DNA of 64,000 bases from Incurvaria masculella (GCA_946894095.1 OX335651.1:8950501-9014500); one strand, 5' to 3'. Counted from the first letter of the stretch, positions 1 through 10,410 are shown. Notes: generated by a model not told the origin, from the sequence alone. Numbers and translations are program-made.

Positions 1-445
1 ATCAAACTAGATGTCTGATGACTATTGGCATTGTAAAATTGTGTTTGGTTTCTAAGTTATAAGGTCCGAAAGTTCGCATTTTTCGCGCGTTTTATACAAT
101 AATTTTGGAGGTGGATTACGCAATGATAAAGTAAGAACATCTTAAAAAGATTAGTCATCAGACATAGCTTATTTAATCAAGATTTATAATCTATTTGATT
201 TTTGTTCGATTTTTTACTACAGCGGTCGTAGTTTACTTTTAGCTATAATACGTTTTTAAATTAAAATTTTCGTAGATCTTACCAAATCATACACTATGCA
301 CATTGTCTTTTTTGTGGACATGTTGCATCTTCCTCATCACGGAGCCTGTCTTAGTCTTTGAAACAAAGAAGGTCTTAGAGCGCAACAGCACGGTTTTGTA
401 CCGTGCCCGCGAATGAGTTAGGCCCGCCGGGTTGGGCCACCTTAA
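1..445 (+). mobile_element. TTAA-flanked MITE, family A, copy 1 (left end outside window)
   Basis: This is the right-hand 445 bp of a non-autonomous DNA element seen five times in the window. Complete copies are about 550 bp and are bounded by TTAA plus the terminal inverted repeat AAGGTGGCCCAACCCG. Here the right terminus is ...GTTGGGCCACCTTAA at 431-445. There is no coding capacity. An internal inverted pair (ATGTCTGATGACTA near 10 and its complement near 150) would fold. TTAA ends are the hallmark of piggyBac-type transposition, so a piggyBac-like helper is inferred. Confidence 0.8.
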
Positions 446-715
446 TGCTATCGTGCGAAACCGGATTGCCCGATTCTGGTCCGGAATCAGGTTGTGTTCT
501 AATGCAATAATTCGTGGGATAGCTGATTGGTTCCACTCAGCAATCTTTCAGAAATGGAATGGGATTTTGCTTTTGTGACTGATTTTATCTTTTTAATGAT
601 TGTATTGATTTTATTTTAATATTTATTTCTTATAAATTTTGTATCGTATGTGAAAATGCTTGCAAATTATGGACCTTGGGTCTGCAAATAAACATTATTT
701 TATTATTATTAAAAG
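446..715 (+). repeat. Possible 3' end of a decayed non-LTR retrotransposon
   Basis: The stretch ends with a 'ggaccttgggtctgcaaataaa' type 3' UTR followed by an ATT-rich tail, a form often seen at the 3' ends of insect LINEs. No reverse transcriptase reading frame is left, so the assignment is weak. Confidence 0.3.
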
Positions 716-719
716 ATTT

Positions 720-905
720 GACCTTTAGTTTTTTTTGTTTTTTCTATTTGTCGTTAGAGCGGCAACAGACATACACACTCTGTGAAAATTTCACCTGTCT
801 ACCTATTACGGTTTATTGGATACAACCCTGTGTCAGACGGAAGGACGGACGGACAGCGGATGCCGAGTAATAGGGTTCCGTTTGGCACCAGCATTTGTTC
901 CTTAA
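720..905 (+). repeat. GGAC-repeat element, family B, 5'-truncated copy
   Basis: It holds the family B landmarks in order: a 'gcggcaa' segment, 'acacactctgtgaaaattt', 'tattacggtt', a short GGAC run, and 'aatagggttccgtttggcacc'. The 5' hairpin part (GTGCGAGTC...) is missing. It has no coding capacity. Confidence 0.75.
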
Positions 906-929
906 AAACGACAACCCGATTGCAGGAAG

Positions 930-1040
930 AGACGTCGAGGTTAATCAATGTTTAAACCCTTTTATGTCCCTTTTAGTAAACCCACCATCCATACTGTCAA
1001 TAAAAAGTGACGTGTTTAATCATAAGTTCACGTTTTTACG
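930..1040 (-). repeat. Fragment of hairpin MITE family E
   Basis: It shares 'aaaaagtgacgtgttt' and 'gttaatcaatgtttaa' in inverted order with the better copies at 10244-10410 and 39573-39739. It is degraded and has lost its ends. Confidence 0.5.
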
Positions 1041-1109
1041 CTGCCGATTGAATGCGTTAATATTTTTCAAAAGCAACGAGTTCGATTCCCGGCTAGCTAT
1101 TATTTAAAA

Positions 1110-2077
1110 AATCGAATAGGTAACGCAGTTTTCTTTTTTTTTATCGCCCCATGTCTTGAGTGTTTTTCGATATTACTTGTAGATTCGGGTTTGGCAGTGA
1201 TTTACAAATGATTATAAACTTACATAGTAAACAACGTTTGCTTGGGGAGCGTAATTTTCATAAATTAATGAAATGCCGGATGGGTATCCGGCAGTACCGA
1301 CGAAGACTGTGCGCAAGATCGTGTAAATAATTCCTGTCGGCCGCAGAGAGCCAGCAAAGTAGGTGCACGACAGATGAGTACACCTCGACCGTGCCCTCGA
1401 CCAAGGCGCCTCCGGTCGCGGGGGACATCTGAGACAGTCGCTAGTGCTAGCTAAAAGGATTGGACATTGGAGTTAGCTTTCTCTAGATACGTATTTACAC
1501 CCATGTTTACGATTGTTTTGTAAGAGGGGAACGTGTTGACTGCAGGAAAATATGAACATTATTGTAGGTATCCTATTGGCACACAAGATATTTCGCAAAT
1601 GAGACACATTTTCTTCATTATACATTTATGTTTTGATCAATGTTTTTTGCAGTTTTTGCCAGAGAAAAATAAATGGATTTCATCGAACGTGGATGCAAAG
1701 AGCGCATCACCCTCGGCGCCGCAGTAGGCATTGGCATTTGCAAGGAAAACTAATGTGGGTCAAAGTCCAATGTGTGGCGTCTAGGGTGATGCCATTGTAC
1801 AGTCGTTTCGTCTGAAATCCATACACCGGAAATAGAGACAAATTTGAGATCTCTTTTTGTCATGTTGAAGTTAACCATAGAGTAAAAGGAACTGAGGAAT
1901 TCCTTATATTTCCAGTGTAAACAATTGAGAGGAAACGACTGTATTTTGTCCGGTATTTAAATAATTAGTATAGGCCGCAATTAGAAGATTATGTGAAATG
2001 TCAGATACTAAATCCATCCTAAAATAATGGGTTTTTTTTTTATAAAGCCACCTTTACACATACCCCCTTACACAGCC
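1110..2077. other. No clear gene; possible short exon only
   Basis: This is AT-rich intergenic sequence with a GC-richer patch at about 1300-1450. The only coding-like item is the short candidate at 1673-1753, listed separately. A short match to the arm of the MITE at 24675-25050 lies near 1225-1260. Confidence 0.5.
1673..1753 (+). CDS. Candidate exon fragment, weakly tetraspanin-like
   Basis: A 26-codon frame opens at ATG 1673, just after a pyrimidine-rich tract and AG dinucleotides at 1651-1652 and 1661-1662 that could serve as a splice acceptor. The predicted peptide contains GCKERITLGAAVGIGIC. This loosely recalls the end of a tetraspanin large loop running into its last membrane helix, but it stops at TAA 1751. 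The resemblance is impressionistic, no neighbouring exon was recognised, and chance is the likeliest explanation. Confidence 0.15.
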   Translation: MDFIERGCKERITLGAAVGIGICKEN

Positions 2078-2118
2078 ACCTATACATAGGTACTCGATAT
2101 GAGTACCTATGTATAGGT
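2078..2118. repeat. Perfect 18-bp palindrome, 5-bp spacer
   Basis: The arms ACCTATACATAGGTACTC (2078-2095) and its exact complement (2101-2118) flank GATAT. Part of the motif (GTACTCATATCGA) is repeated immediately downstream. It would form a strong hairpin or cruciform. No gene is adjacent. Confidence 0.85.
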
Positions 2119-3200
2119 ACTCATATCGATGGCTTGATCCACGGTACAAGCCAAGTGAGTTCGAGTTGCCGGTAAATATTAATATTCACTTTTACCAAAA
2201 TCCATCTGGTTAATTTTTTACGAGATAAAAACCAGTAAAAGGACTGAAGTGATTTTTCCAAGTAGCTAAATAATTATTTGTTGTTCGGGTTGCTGGAATT
2301 GGAAAAATAATATACCTACTTCTGAAAATACTATGCAAGTAAGAATGCATTTTTTTCGGAATGTCACGTGACAATAACAGGTGAACTTTCTAAGAGATTT
2401 ATATGTAAAAGTGTTAGATTTTATAACTAATTGCCAGAAGAGGTCTGGGAGTTACGTGAAAATTCATGTAAAGGTAAGACAAAAGTGATTGCGAATATAC
2501 AGAAGACTTCGATGGTTAAGATTAAATTTAAAGTTAAAGTTAAATTATAAATTGAAGATTTTAACCGAATGCTAACTGGGCAACAAAAATATCCCATTAT
2601 TTTGACTAACTTTTTGTTGCAAATTTGGACACCGATCACTTTCAGAAAATTTAACATTTTGTTTTGTATGGTTATTTTTTTATGATGATGCGTGCATGAA
2701 ATTACCAACAGAACAATAATCAATAATAATTAATAATAACAATAATCAATATTTAATAATATCAATTATCATTATTAACAATAATCAAAATCAAATCTTT
2801 ATTGCCGTTCTTTGCTTATGTATAGTATCTATGATAGTATGTATCTACACTCTTAAGAGGTACGTTAGTCAAGCTAAAACTGCCTGGGTAGGGGTGCAAT
2901 ATAGCATAGCTATACATGTCAAATAAAATTATAAAATTTTAAATTCAGATTAAAAGTTTAAATTAAATTGCATTGAAAAAAATAAACAATAATTACGAAG
3001 GCCCTGTTTGACATTATTTAATTGTACCTAGGTGTTGGTCAGTAATTTATACAGGAATCTTATTCCTACTTTATTGTTGAGGTTGTTCTCCAACCATTGT
3101 ACTCTTTATTTTCTGTAGGTGGTAGCATGTAGAGGGTTGATATTTAATATTTTTTTAGATGTAAGAACTAATGGCTTTCTCTTTTTTTTCATTGTATTAA
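2119..3200. other. AT-rich intergenic stretch
   Basis: I see no gene. An AT simple-sequence patch (AATAATCAAT-type) lies at about 2715-2795, followed by 'caaatctttattgcc', which resembles LINE 3' flanks but is not diagnostic. Confidence 0.5.
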
Positions 3201-3202
3201 GT

Positions 3203-3571
3203 GTGGCGCGACACTTCGGCGATCGCTCTCCGAAGTTAAGCAACGCTGGGTCCGGTCTGGTCTTGGATGGGTGACCATTCGACCGTTGAGAGAGGCTGGC
3301 CGTGGTTCGGATTCCACGTTAAGCTGTAGGTCCCCCCTTCCTTACTTACTAGGTGGTAGGGTTTATCCCGCCCGGGTTGGTACCATCGCATTGGATGAAC
3401 GATGGTCGAAGCGGCAATGAAAATTGTCCGTGTTTTCCATCCAGTTCAATGTAGCCGTGCAAATGAGGAAGGTCCTGGCATGGCACCTAGTTCCCATGTG
3501 GTGTGTTGGGCTAATACCATGACAGAACTTGTGGTATTAGCCATCCATGTCCAGTCACATAAAAAAAAAAC
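3203..3571 (+). mobile_element. SINE with 5S rRNA-derived head, copy 1
   Basis: The first part (about 3220-3277) matches the internal promoter region of 5S rRNA: CCGAAGTTAAGCAACGCTGGG (box A region), then GGTCTGG and CTTGGATGGGTGACC (box C). A SINE body follows: 'ttcggattccacgttaagctg', 'actaggtggtagggtttatcc', 'accatcgcattggatgaacg', 'aggtcctggcatggcacc'. It ends in an 11-bp hairpin (GGCTAATACCA...TGGTATTAGCC, 3509-3542) and an A tail at about 3562-3570. The 5S-derived head is visible in the sequence. RNA polymerase III transcription and LINE-driven mobilisation are inferred. Confidence 0.85.
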
Positions 3572-4990
3572 CTAACGCTTTAAATCTTGTCACAAAAGTG
3601 TAATTTACTTTTTTTTTGTTTTGTCACATTTTTGAACTTTTTTCAACATAAAAAAAATCCAAAAACTAAATCGACAAAAAAAAACCATATGATTATCGAA
3701 CCTGCTCATTCCTACTTATAATTACCTGCCTGTAGAGGAAAATAGCCGGACATACGAAAGCATTTTTTCCCAAACTGAAAAGGAAACGCTTCGCCCCCGA
3801 ACCGCACCCGTGACCGTAATGATCCTTGTTTTTGTTTTTTAATGAAAGACCTATGCACGATCTCGTGGTAACAACGAATTTCAAGAATTTTTCGGCCTAC
3901 TCACGGTCACAGCCTACTTGAGCTTGAATAAAAAGTATCCATTCAAACCAATCGAAAAAAGATCAAAGCGGCGTCATCGTTGGTTCTCTATTGAGCGATT
4001 CGCGTTGGATTCAAGCGATGTTTGTATTTATGCAATACGATCGATAAACATAACTTTTTCATATTTAGTTTCTGCATAAGGAAATGAAAAAGATTTTTCC
4101 TTTTTCATAGTGGCACGCTCAAACGTGACATCTGCAAAACGGAAATTGAAAGAATCGCAGCGGAAAACACGCTTCGGTGGTCATGGATAGCGGATATTAA
4201 TGTGGAGCTGTTTTAAGTGCCTACCTATAGCAAAAAATAGGTACCCATTCCTCGTTGATCCTTTTGCATATTATTATCAGTCAAACCTTTGGTACCAATC
4301 AAACCGTTACGTGATATAAACCTCTACATAAGTAGCAAGTATGTAAGTGGGTAAGTACAATGATATTGAATTCTTATGTCGCTAACATTGACATGGAACA
4401 CCTTTGAAATTTTAAATTCTCAATACTCGTAATTTTGAACTAAAATATGAATACGGCGTTGGGTTTGGAATTCCCAATTCAAAGTATTTCAAATAAAAAC
4501 TAGTAGTAAATGCTCTTTCGAAATAAGTTATTTGTTGTTTGCACTTTATTTCATTTTGCTCTGACTTCGCTACAATAGAAAAGTTAGGATTTGCGTTATT
4601 TCGTAATATGAGTTCTTCGGTGCCACCATGGCTGCACATACAGCTAGAAGAATTTATGACGTGTTCGGATCAGTCACTACATCAGAACGCAACTTGCGTA
4701 TTCGTTATGGAACGCCCCGTGGAAAGCCGGGGACGCGGATCCATCTCAAACCACGTCAGAGTTAGCGACAGCCTACGGTGTAAGTGACAAAACAATAGAA
4801 CCTTAATTAATTTGCGCCTGATTTGAAAAGTGGGTTCTTATCATATGAATAGAGAGAAGCACACACGCATCAAGTTTTGCGTTATGTTACTAAATCGGCC
4901 CAAGGGATTCCAAATCTTGAAAATTCGGTTCATTTTATTTCGGAAACATACAGTTACAAAACAAACATATCAATAACTTTTAAAAATATA
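3572..4990. other. Intergenic stretch, no recognised gene
   Basis: This is AT-rich with runs of A and T at 3600-3690. The only candidate is the small frame at 4628-4765. Confidence 0.5.
4628..4765 (+). CDS. Small hypothetical ORF with a GCCACCATGG start context
   Basis: A 45-codon frame starts at the ATG at 4628 within GCCACCATGG and ends at TAG 4763. The product is basic (rich in R, K and T) and has no domain I recognise. Nothing upstream looks like a promoter and no continuation exon was identified. It is listed only because of its start context, and it may well be non-coding. Confidence 0.12.
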   Translation: MAAHTARRIYDVFGSVTTSERNLRIRYGTPRGKPGTRIHLKPRQS

Positions 4991-4993
4991 TTA

Positions 4994-6273
4994 GGTTGGG
5001 GAAAAAGTTTCTTCGCATTTTTTAAGAAAATTCAAAACATTTTTTAATATGGTTTATTTACATTTAACTGAAGTATGTAGGTACCATTTTGTTCGATAAC
5101 TTTTTGCCATCTTGTAGGTAGGGACATGATCCCATTGCTATAGAAATATTGGGACTTCTGATCAATATACCGCGACAAGTGGTTTTGGCAGTCCTCTCGT
5201 GATGTTAACCTGATACTGCCTAAAGAATTCTGAAGAGACCTAAACAGGTGGAAATCTGAAGGTGCAAGGTCAGGACTATACGGCGGATGCATTAACACCT
5301 CCCAGCCAAACTCTCTTAGTTTTTGCTGAGTGGCTAAAGATGTGTGAGGTCTAGCGTTATCATGATGAAAAACCACACCCCTTCTGTTGATTAATTCCGG
5401 CCGCTTTCTCTCAACTTCTTGCTTTAATCTAATCAGTTGTTCGCAGTAGAGTTCAGAATCGATGGTCCTGCCTGGTGGTAACAGCTCATAATGAATAATG
5501 CCCTTCCAATCCCACCACACACACAGCATCACCTTGTTGCGAGTTAACCCGGGTTTCGCCACAGTCTGTGAAGCTTGACCGGCCTTTGACCACGACCTTT
5601 TTCGCACGTTCTTGTCGTACGTGATCCACTTTTCATCACCAGTTATCAGCTTCTTCAAAAATGGTTCGGTTTCATTACGTCGTAATAAAGAATCACAAAT
5701 GAGTACACGGTTCATTAGGTTTCTTTCAGTGAGCTCGTGAGGTACCCAAATATCGAGCTTTTTTGTGTACCCAGTTTTTTTCAAATGCGCCAAAACTGTT
5801 TTGTGGTCAATTCCTAGTTCTTTAGCTACGTCGTAACTACTGATATGCCGATCTTGCTCCAATTTTTTCAAAAATGGCATCCATTTTATCCGTAATAGGG
5901 CGACCAGAGCGACGTGCATCTTTGACATCAAAATTTACGGATTGAAAACGCTTAAACCAAATTTGTGCTACTCTCACAGACACTGCACTAGGTCCATAAA
6001 CATCGCAAATTTTTTTCGCGGCTTGCGTTGCATTTTTACCTTTTTTGTAGTAAAATTTTAAAATGTATCGAATTTCTTCATTAGATTCACTCATTTTGAC
6101 AGTACGAAAAACAAATGAGAATCACACATTTTCCTAATTTGAATTTGGAATTATGTTCTTTAAAATTTAAACTTTCAATGATACCAAAACCAGCCAGATA
6201 CAAATAGTATAGCCAAAGAGATTTTATTACAAGTTCATACATACTATAATGCGAAAAGACTTTTTCCCCGACC
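4994..6273 (-). mobile_element. mariner DNA transposon, cecropia-like, 1.28 kb
   Basis: The element is flanked by TA dinucleotides (4992-4993 and 6274-6275), the mariner target duplication. Its terminal inverted repeats read GGTTGGGGAAAAAGTTTCTT on the left and GGTCGGGGAAAAAGTCTTTT on the right (reverse complement). The length is typical of a full mariner. The transposase runs on the minus strand. The termini resemble those of the cecropia subfamily, which includes human Hsmar1; this subfamily call rests on memory of the family, not on an alignment. Confidence 0.93.
5044..6094 (-). pseudogene. mariner transposase, interrupted by one frameshift
   Basis: The product would cut and rejoin DNA at TA sites. 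Translation begins at ATG 6092-6094. The N-terminal part (85 codons, to 5837) carries the helix-turn-helix DNA-binding region and ends RRSGRPITDKMDAIFEKI. The second part, in another frame, is open from 5931 to 5044 and carries WVPHEL, the first catalytic Asp in TGDEKW, the second in HHDNARPHTS, and the third in YSPDLAPSDFHLF. There are 34 residues between the last two Asp, the DD34D signature. The two frames overlap, and the reading switches at about 5855-5866, consistent with a single extra base beside the A/T run. All catalytic residues remain, so this is a recently inactivated copy. It ends close to the left TIR, as usual for mariner. Confidence 0.92.
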
Positions 6274-6654
6274 TATTATACACAAACCAGCAAAACCACG
6301 CATAGAAAAATCTAGAAATAAAAAAAATACACAACATTATAGAAAAAAAAACATACATGACATACAAAACATACCAAATTAGAACCAAAAAAAATTACTA
6401 AAGAACACAACCTACTTACTACACAAAAATATTTTTTTTTGTTTACTATACCTATGTTAAATTAAATATTTCTATAAAGAAAACAATTACTATTATTAAA
6501 AGTATATGAAAATATATGTTTTGCTGGTTCGGGTCCAGCCCGGACCAAGACCAGGCTCTTTCTTTATTAGTATTACTATTGTAGTTAATTATTATTTTAT
6601 TATAATTACAAATAGTTTTATATCACATTAAAAAACAAAAACGTCCATGACATG
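6274..6654. other. AT-rich spacer
   Basis: The sequence is mainly A-rich and T-rich tracts. No ORF or repeat family was recognised. Confidence 0.5.
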
Positions 6655-7085
6655 TCGACGCAGCTCGTGGTGTAGGGGATAGAGGACTTGCCTTTCATGC
6701 GAAGGGTTATGGGTTCAAATCCTCGCCCCGGTAATGCACACTTTATTTCACTTTCAAAGCCTGGTTTTCACCAAGTGCTTATTTATTTTAATCGACACTT
6801 AAAGGGCCTTTATTACTAAAGTGCTGATTATCTTGTACTGGTATTAATGGCAAGCTGCTAAGAAAGGCCCGAAAATATGTGGCGATTAAGCTAATCAGCA
6901 GCAGATGAAAAAGGCCCTTAGTCGGATAAGTGCATTTCGTTACGAATGCGAGCTGTTGGAACCCATGTAAAACTGTAAGGGGGACCATCCGGTCATTTAA
7001 TACGATTGAACCAATCCGGGCGGGATTACCCCTGCCACCTAGAGAGGTAGTTTTACGTGGAATCCTAATCACGAACGTCAATTCC
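6655..7085 (+). mobile_element. SINE with tRNA-type head, interrupted and rearranged
   Basis: The head at 6661-6732 has an A-box match (TGGTGTAGGGG) and a B-box (GGTTCAAATCC), followed by 'tcgcccc'. The SINE then reads into MITE D1 (6759-6920) and resumes after it with 'ggataagtgcatttcg..acgaatgcgag', which matches the linker of the intact copy at 26834-27235. From about 6985 to 7080 the body sequence is present in inverted orientation ('accaatccgggcgggatta'), so this copy has been rearranged. Confidence 0.75.
6759..6920 (+). mobile_element. Small MITE, family D, copy 1
   Basis: About 160 bp, with imperfect terminal inverted repeats: GCCTGGTTTTCACCAAGTGC at the left, and the complement of GGCCTTTTTCATCTGCTGCT at the right. 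It is inserted inside the tRNA-headed SINE. Sister copies lie at 7551-7711 and 14746-14905. Confidence 0.75.
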
Positions 7086-7550
7086 TCTTAGTCGCCCCTT
7101 ACAATGTGCACGGGATGCAACGCAGTGGGGCTACATGAATTGTTCTATATGCCGGAACCTACCAAGCACTTGCGTTTTTAAGGCTCCAACTGAGTCCAGC
7201 GTTCAGCAAACAAACGATAATGGCGACCTCCGGAAGCAGAGAGTTTGCGTTAGGGTTCATTGTTGTATGCGCGTCAAAATCGATTGCAGGCGAGCGAAAT
7301 TAATGTTTTTGGTCTGTAAAGTCTACTTCTTAAAGTGAATTAATATATGTTTCGTGCTTATTCACTAGATAAATATGTGATCTAGTAACCCAAAAAAGAA
7401 AATTGTCTAAATCATTTAAGTTTCCAAGCGCCGGCTTGGAAAACTCTAAAAAACCTAGTAAGTATGTGTTGACAAACATATTTTTTGTAAAGAAAACAGG
7501 CAACGCATTAAAACCGTTTTACGGTCATACACTAGCTAGATAATAGTCTA
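7081..7550. other. Intergenic stretch
   Basis: No recognised gene or repeat. Open frames here are short and uncharacteristic. Confidence 0.45.
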
Positions 7551-7711
7551 AGCCTGGTTTTCACCAAGTGCTGATTTATTTTATTTGACACTTAAAGGGA
7601 CTTTATTACTAAAGTGCTGATTATCTTGCGCTGGTATTGTTTTCAAGTTGCAAAGAAAGGCCTTTAATATGTGACGATTAAGCTAATCAGCAGTAGGTAA
7701 AAAGGCCCTAA
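7551..7711 (+). mobile_element. Small MITE, family D, copy 2
   Basis: The terminal and internal order is the same as in the copy at 6759. It is flanked by TAA on both sides (cTAAgcc at the left, cccTAAgc at the right). A 3-bp TWA duplication suggests a PIF/Harbinger-type transposase. Confidence 0.75.
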
Positions 7712-8095
7712 GCTTTGATATTTTGATTTTTTTAAGGGTGTTAATTCTTAACCGCCGCTGAGATAAAATGAAAAATTAGACCCAAAATATTGGAGGTTAG
7801 CGTCATATGGAGCTTTAAGCCTTTCGATTTTATTTCGGTTATCGATTTCATAAATTAAATTACTAACAGTGAAGACGTGCTCTTTCTACTTCCCCCTATT
7901 TACATAGGAAATCTCAAAGCAAGCCATCTAAAAGTGTAAAAGGGGTAGTCGTGCGGAAATCTCTTTCATTTCGTTTCATTTCTTTCTGAGTGCGGCCGGG
8001 CGTAGGTAGTAGGTCCCGGCGAGCGAAGGGTGTAGGGAAAATCGCGAATGTTCCGATTGAAGGATAATGTCGAATCTCAAGTGTCTCGGGCCACG
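7712..8095. other. Intergenic stretch
   Basis: Nothing recognised. Confidence 0.4.
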
Positions 8096-8099
8096 TGCA

Positions 8100-8515
8100 C
8101 CTGAGACCTGGCCCGAAACTTTCGTATGTTGAATTCTTCAGGTGTGCCTTCATGGCCTAATCCGAAACTATAAGAAATAGCGCGAAAAACATGAATTTGA
8201 GAAATCCGGCCTCACTTGGTCGGACTCGCGGATATGGTTCCGTTGGGCACCCTTTGGGTCAGTGGCGTAGCATAGGTCACTAGCACCCGGTTCGGATCCC
8301 AAATTTTCCGCCCTCTTATTTTAGTGATTGATCATAAAATATGCCTTTTTACCCGTATTTTTTTCCGCCACCTGTGAAATGCCGCCTCGTCCCCTATCCG
8401 CCCCCATCCATGCTACCACTGCTTTGGGTACGGCACCGTAAAAACTAAGACTGCATTCTCTGTTCTAGCCGGGAATCGAACTCGCTGATCTTGAAAAAAA
8501 AGGCCTCCTGCACCA
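8100..8515. repeat. Degraded copies of foldback MITE family L
   Basis: 8140-8210 contains 'ccgaaactataagaaatagcg' and 'ggcctcac', matching one arm of the element at 52939-53297. 8440-8510 contains 'ctagccgggaatcgaactcg', which matches its middle. The pieces are separated and the ends are lost. Confidence 0.5.
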
Positions 8516-9110
8516 GTCAATAGAACTGTTTATAAGGAACAAATTCTGTGAAGTAATATTTAACCTCATCGATCGTTCAGATTTTTTATAAAATTACCAG
8601 TACCTTCAATAATAAAAAAAAGTTTGTTTTTTTTTACTAAATCGAAAAATGCACTTTTAGTTCTAATTCAAATCGTTCCAATTACTCCTTTGCGTATTTT
8701 TCGATATTTGTTAAAGTTTGTGAAAATGAATGATTTGTGTTCAAGTGTGGATGTAAGTGGATTAAATAATGTTTAAAACAGAAATAAATGTCTTATTTAG
8801 GAACGTACAAGAAACTTCCGCTGTTACAATTTGAGAAACATGTCCACCAGGTTGTAGAGTTCTATGCGAAACCTTCTTAAGAGCATAATGAGATGATTGA
8901 TTTACATACAATGGCTCGTACCTGTTTCCTCGGTCCAAATAAGAAATAGTTTTCTGAAATTTTCCACATTGAACAAATCAACTGAGACCTACGTCTGTAA
9001 GTTTTGATTTTTTTGATAACTTTTTTTGTATCCATGATATAAGTCTCTAAATATTTATATCAACATGTTAAACATAAACTTATGTCATGGATATACGGAA
9101 CTCGATCACC
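8516..9110. other. Intergenic stretch
   Basis: AT-rich, with no gene or repeat recognised. Confidence 0.4.
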
Positions 9111-9117
9111 TCGTTAT

Positions 9118-9653
9118 CCCGCTCAACTCTCCATACAAACGGGGAAAGAAGATCACGCCCATATTTCTTGTCAGAGATCCCAAGTTTTGCTCAAAAGAGC
9201 TTTAATTGATCGAACTAGAAGTTTGATGACCATTGACATTGTAAAATTGTGTTTGGTTTCTAAGTTATAAGGTCCGAAAGTTCGAATTTTTCGCGCGTTT
9301 TACACAATAACTTTGGAGGTGGATTACGCTATGATAAAGTAAGAAGATCTTAAAAAGATTAGTCATCAAACATAACTTATTTAATAAAGATTTATAATCT
9401 ATTTGGTTTCTGTTAGATGTTTGACTACAGCGGTCGTGGTTTACTTTTAGCTATAAGTCGTTTTGTAATTAAAATTTTCGTAAATCTTATCAAATCATAC
9501 ACTATGCACATTGCCTTTTTTGTGGACATGTTGCATCTTCCTCATCACCGAGCCTGTCTTTTTTTTTAAAACAGAGAAGGTCCCAGAGCCCAACAGCACG
9601 GTTTTGTACCGTGCCCGCGAATGAGTTCGGCCCGCCGGGTTGGGCCACCTTAA
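9118..9653 (+). mobile_element. TTAA-flanked MITE, family A, copy 2
   Basis: The internal sequence is homologous to the other A copies from 'cccgctcaactctccatac' onward. The left terminal repeat has decayed, so the left edge is approximate. The right end is intact (GTTGGGCCACCTTAA). Its final TTAA (9650-9653) is also the first TTAA of copy 3. Confidence 0.85.
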
Positions 9654-10199
9654 GGTGGCCCAACCCGCTCATCTCCCCATACAAAAGGGGAAAGAAGATC
9701 ACGCCCATATTTCTTGTCAGAGATCCAAAATTTTGCTAAAAATAGCTTTATTTGATCGATCTAGATGTCTGATGACCATTGGCATTGTAAAATTGCGTTT
9801 AGTTTTTAAGTTATAAGGTCCGAAAGTTCGAATTTTTTGCGCGTTTTATACAATAACTTTGGAGGTGGATTACGCAATGATAATGTAAGAACATCGTAAA
9901 AAGATTAGTCATCAGACATAGCTTATTTAATCAAGATTTATGATCTATTTGGTTTTTGTTAGATTTTTGACTACAGCGGTCGTGGTTTACTTTTAGCTAT
10001 AAGTCGTCTTGAAATTAAAATTTTCGTAAATCTTACCAAATCATACACTATGCACATTGTCTTTTTTGTGGACATGTTGCATCTTCCTCATCACGGAGCC
10101 TGTCTTATTATTTGAAACAGAGAAGGTCCCAGAGCGCAACAGCACGGTTTTGTACCGTGCCCGCGAATGAGTTGGGCCCGCCGGGTTGGGCCACCTTAA
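9650..10199 (+). mobile_element. TTAA-flanked MITE, family A, copy 3
   Basis: This is a complete 550-bp copy with TTAA at 9650-9653 and 10196-10199 and both TIRs (AAGGTGGCCCAACCCG and its complement) intact. Apparent ORFs that cross its right end are chance frames of the TIR region and occur in all copies. Confidence 0.92.
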
Positions 10200-10243
10200 C
10201 AAGAGAAACCAAAATGTTTACCGCACTGTACCGCATCGCTTAT

Positions 10244-10410
10244 CTAAGGGCCGAGTGCACGAAAGGACAAAAAATCAAAATCAACTTCAACGTACGATCA
10301 AACACGTCACTTTGTGTGGACAGTATGGAAGGAACTCTACGCGGTTCACTAAAAGTGACGTGTTTGAACATTGATTAACTCAGCCGTTTCTTCGTGCAAC
10401 CGGGGCTAAG
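10244..10410 (+). mobile_element. Hairpin MITE, family E, copy 1
   Basis: About 167 bp. The left end CTAAGGGCCGAGTGCACGAA and the complement of the right end (CTTAGCCCCGGTTGCACGAA) form terminal inverted repeats. Inside, AAACACGTCACTTT and its exact complement AAAGTGACGTGTTT give a second stem. It has no coding capacity. Confidence 0.82.

Noticed and set aside
3203..3290. Genuine 5S rRNA gene
   Set aside because: Only the internal promoter half matches, the flanks diverge, and the sequence continues into a SINE body with an A tail.
6661..6735. Functional tRNA gene
   Set aside because: A and B boxes are present, but the sequence is the head of a SINE and no good cloverleaf closes.
9502..10378. 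ORFs at the right ends of family A elements
   Set aside because: The same short frames recur in every MITE copy and end in the TIR; no domain.
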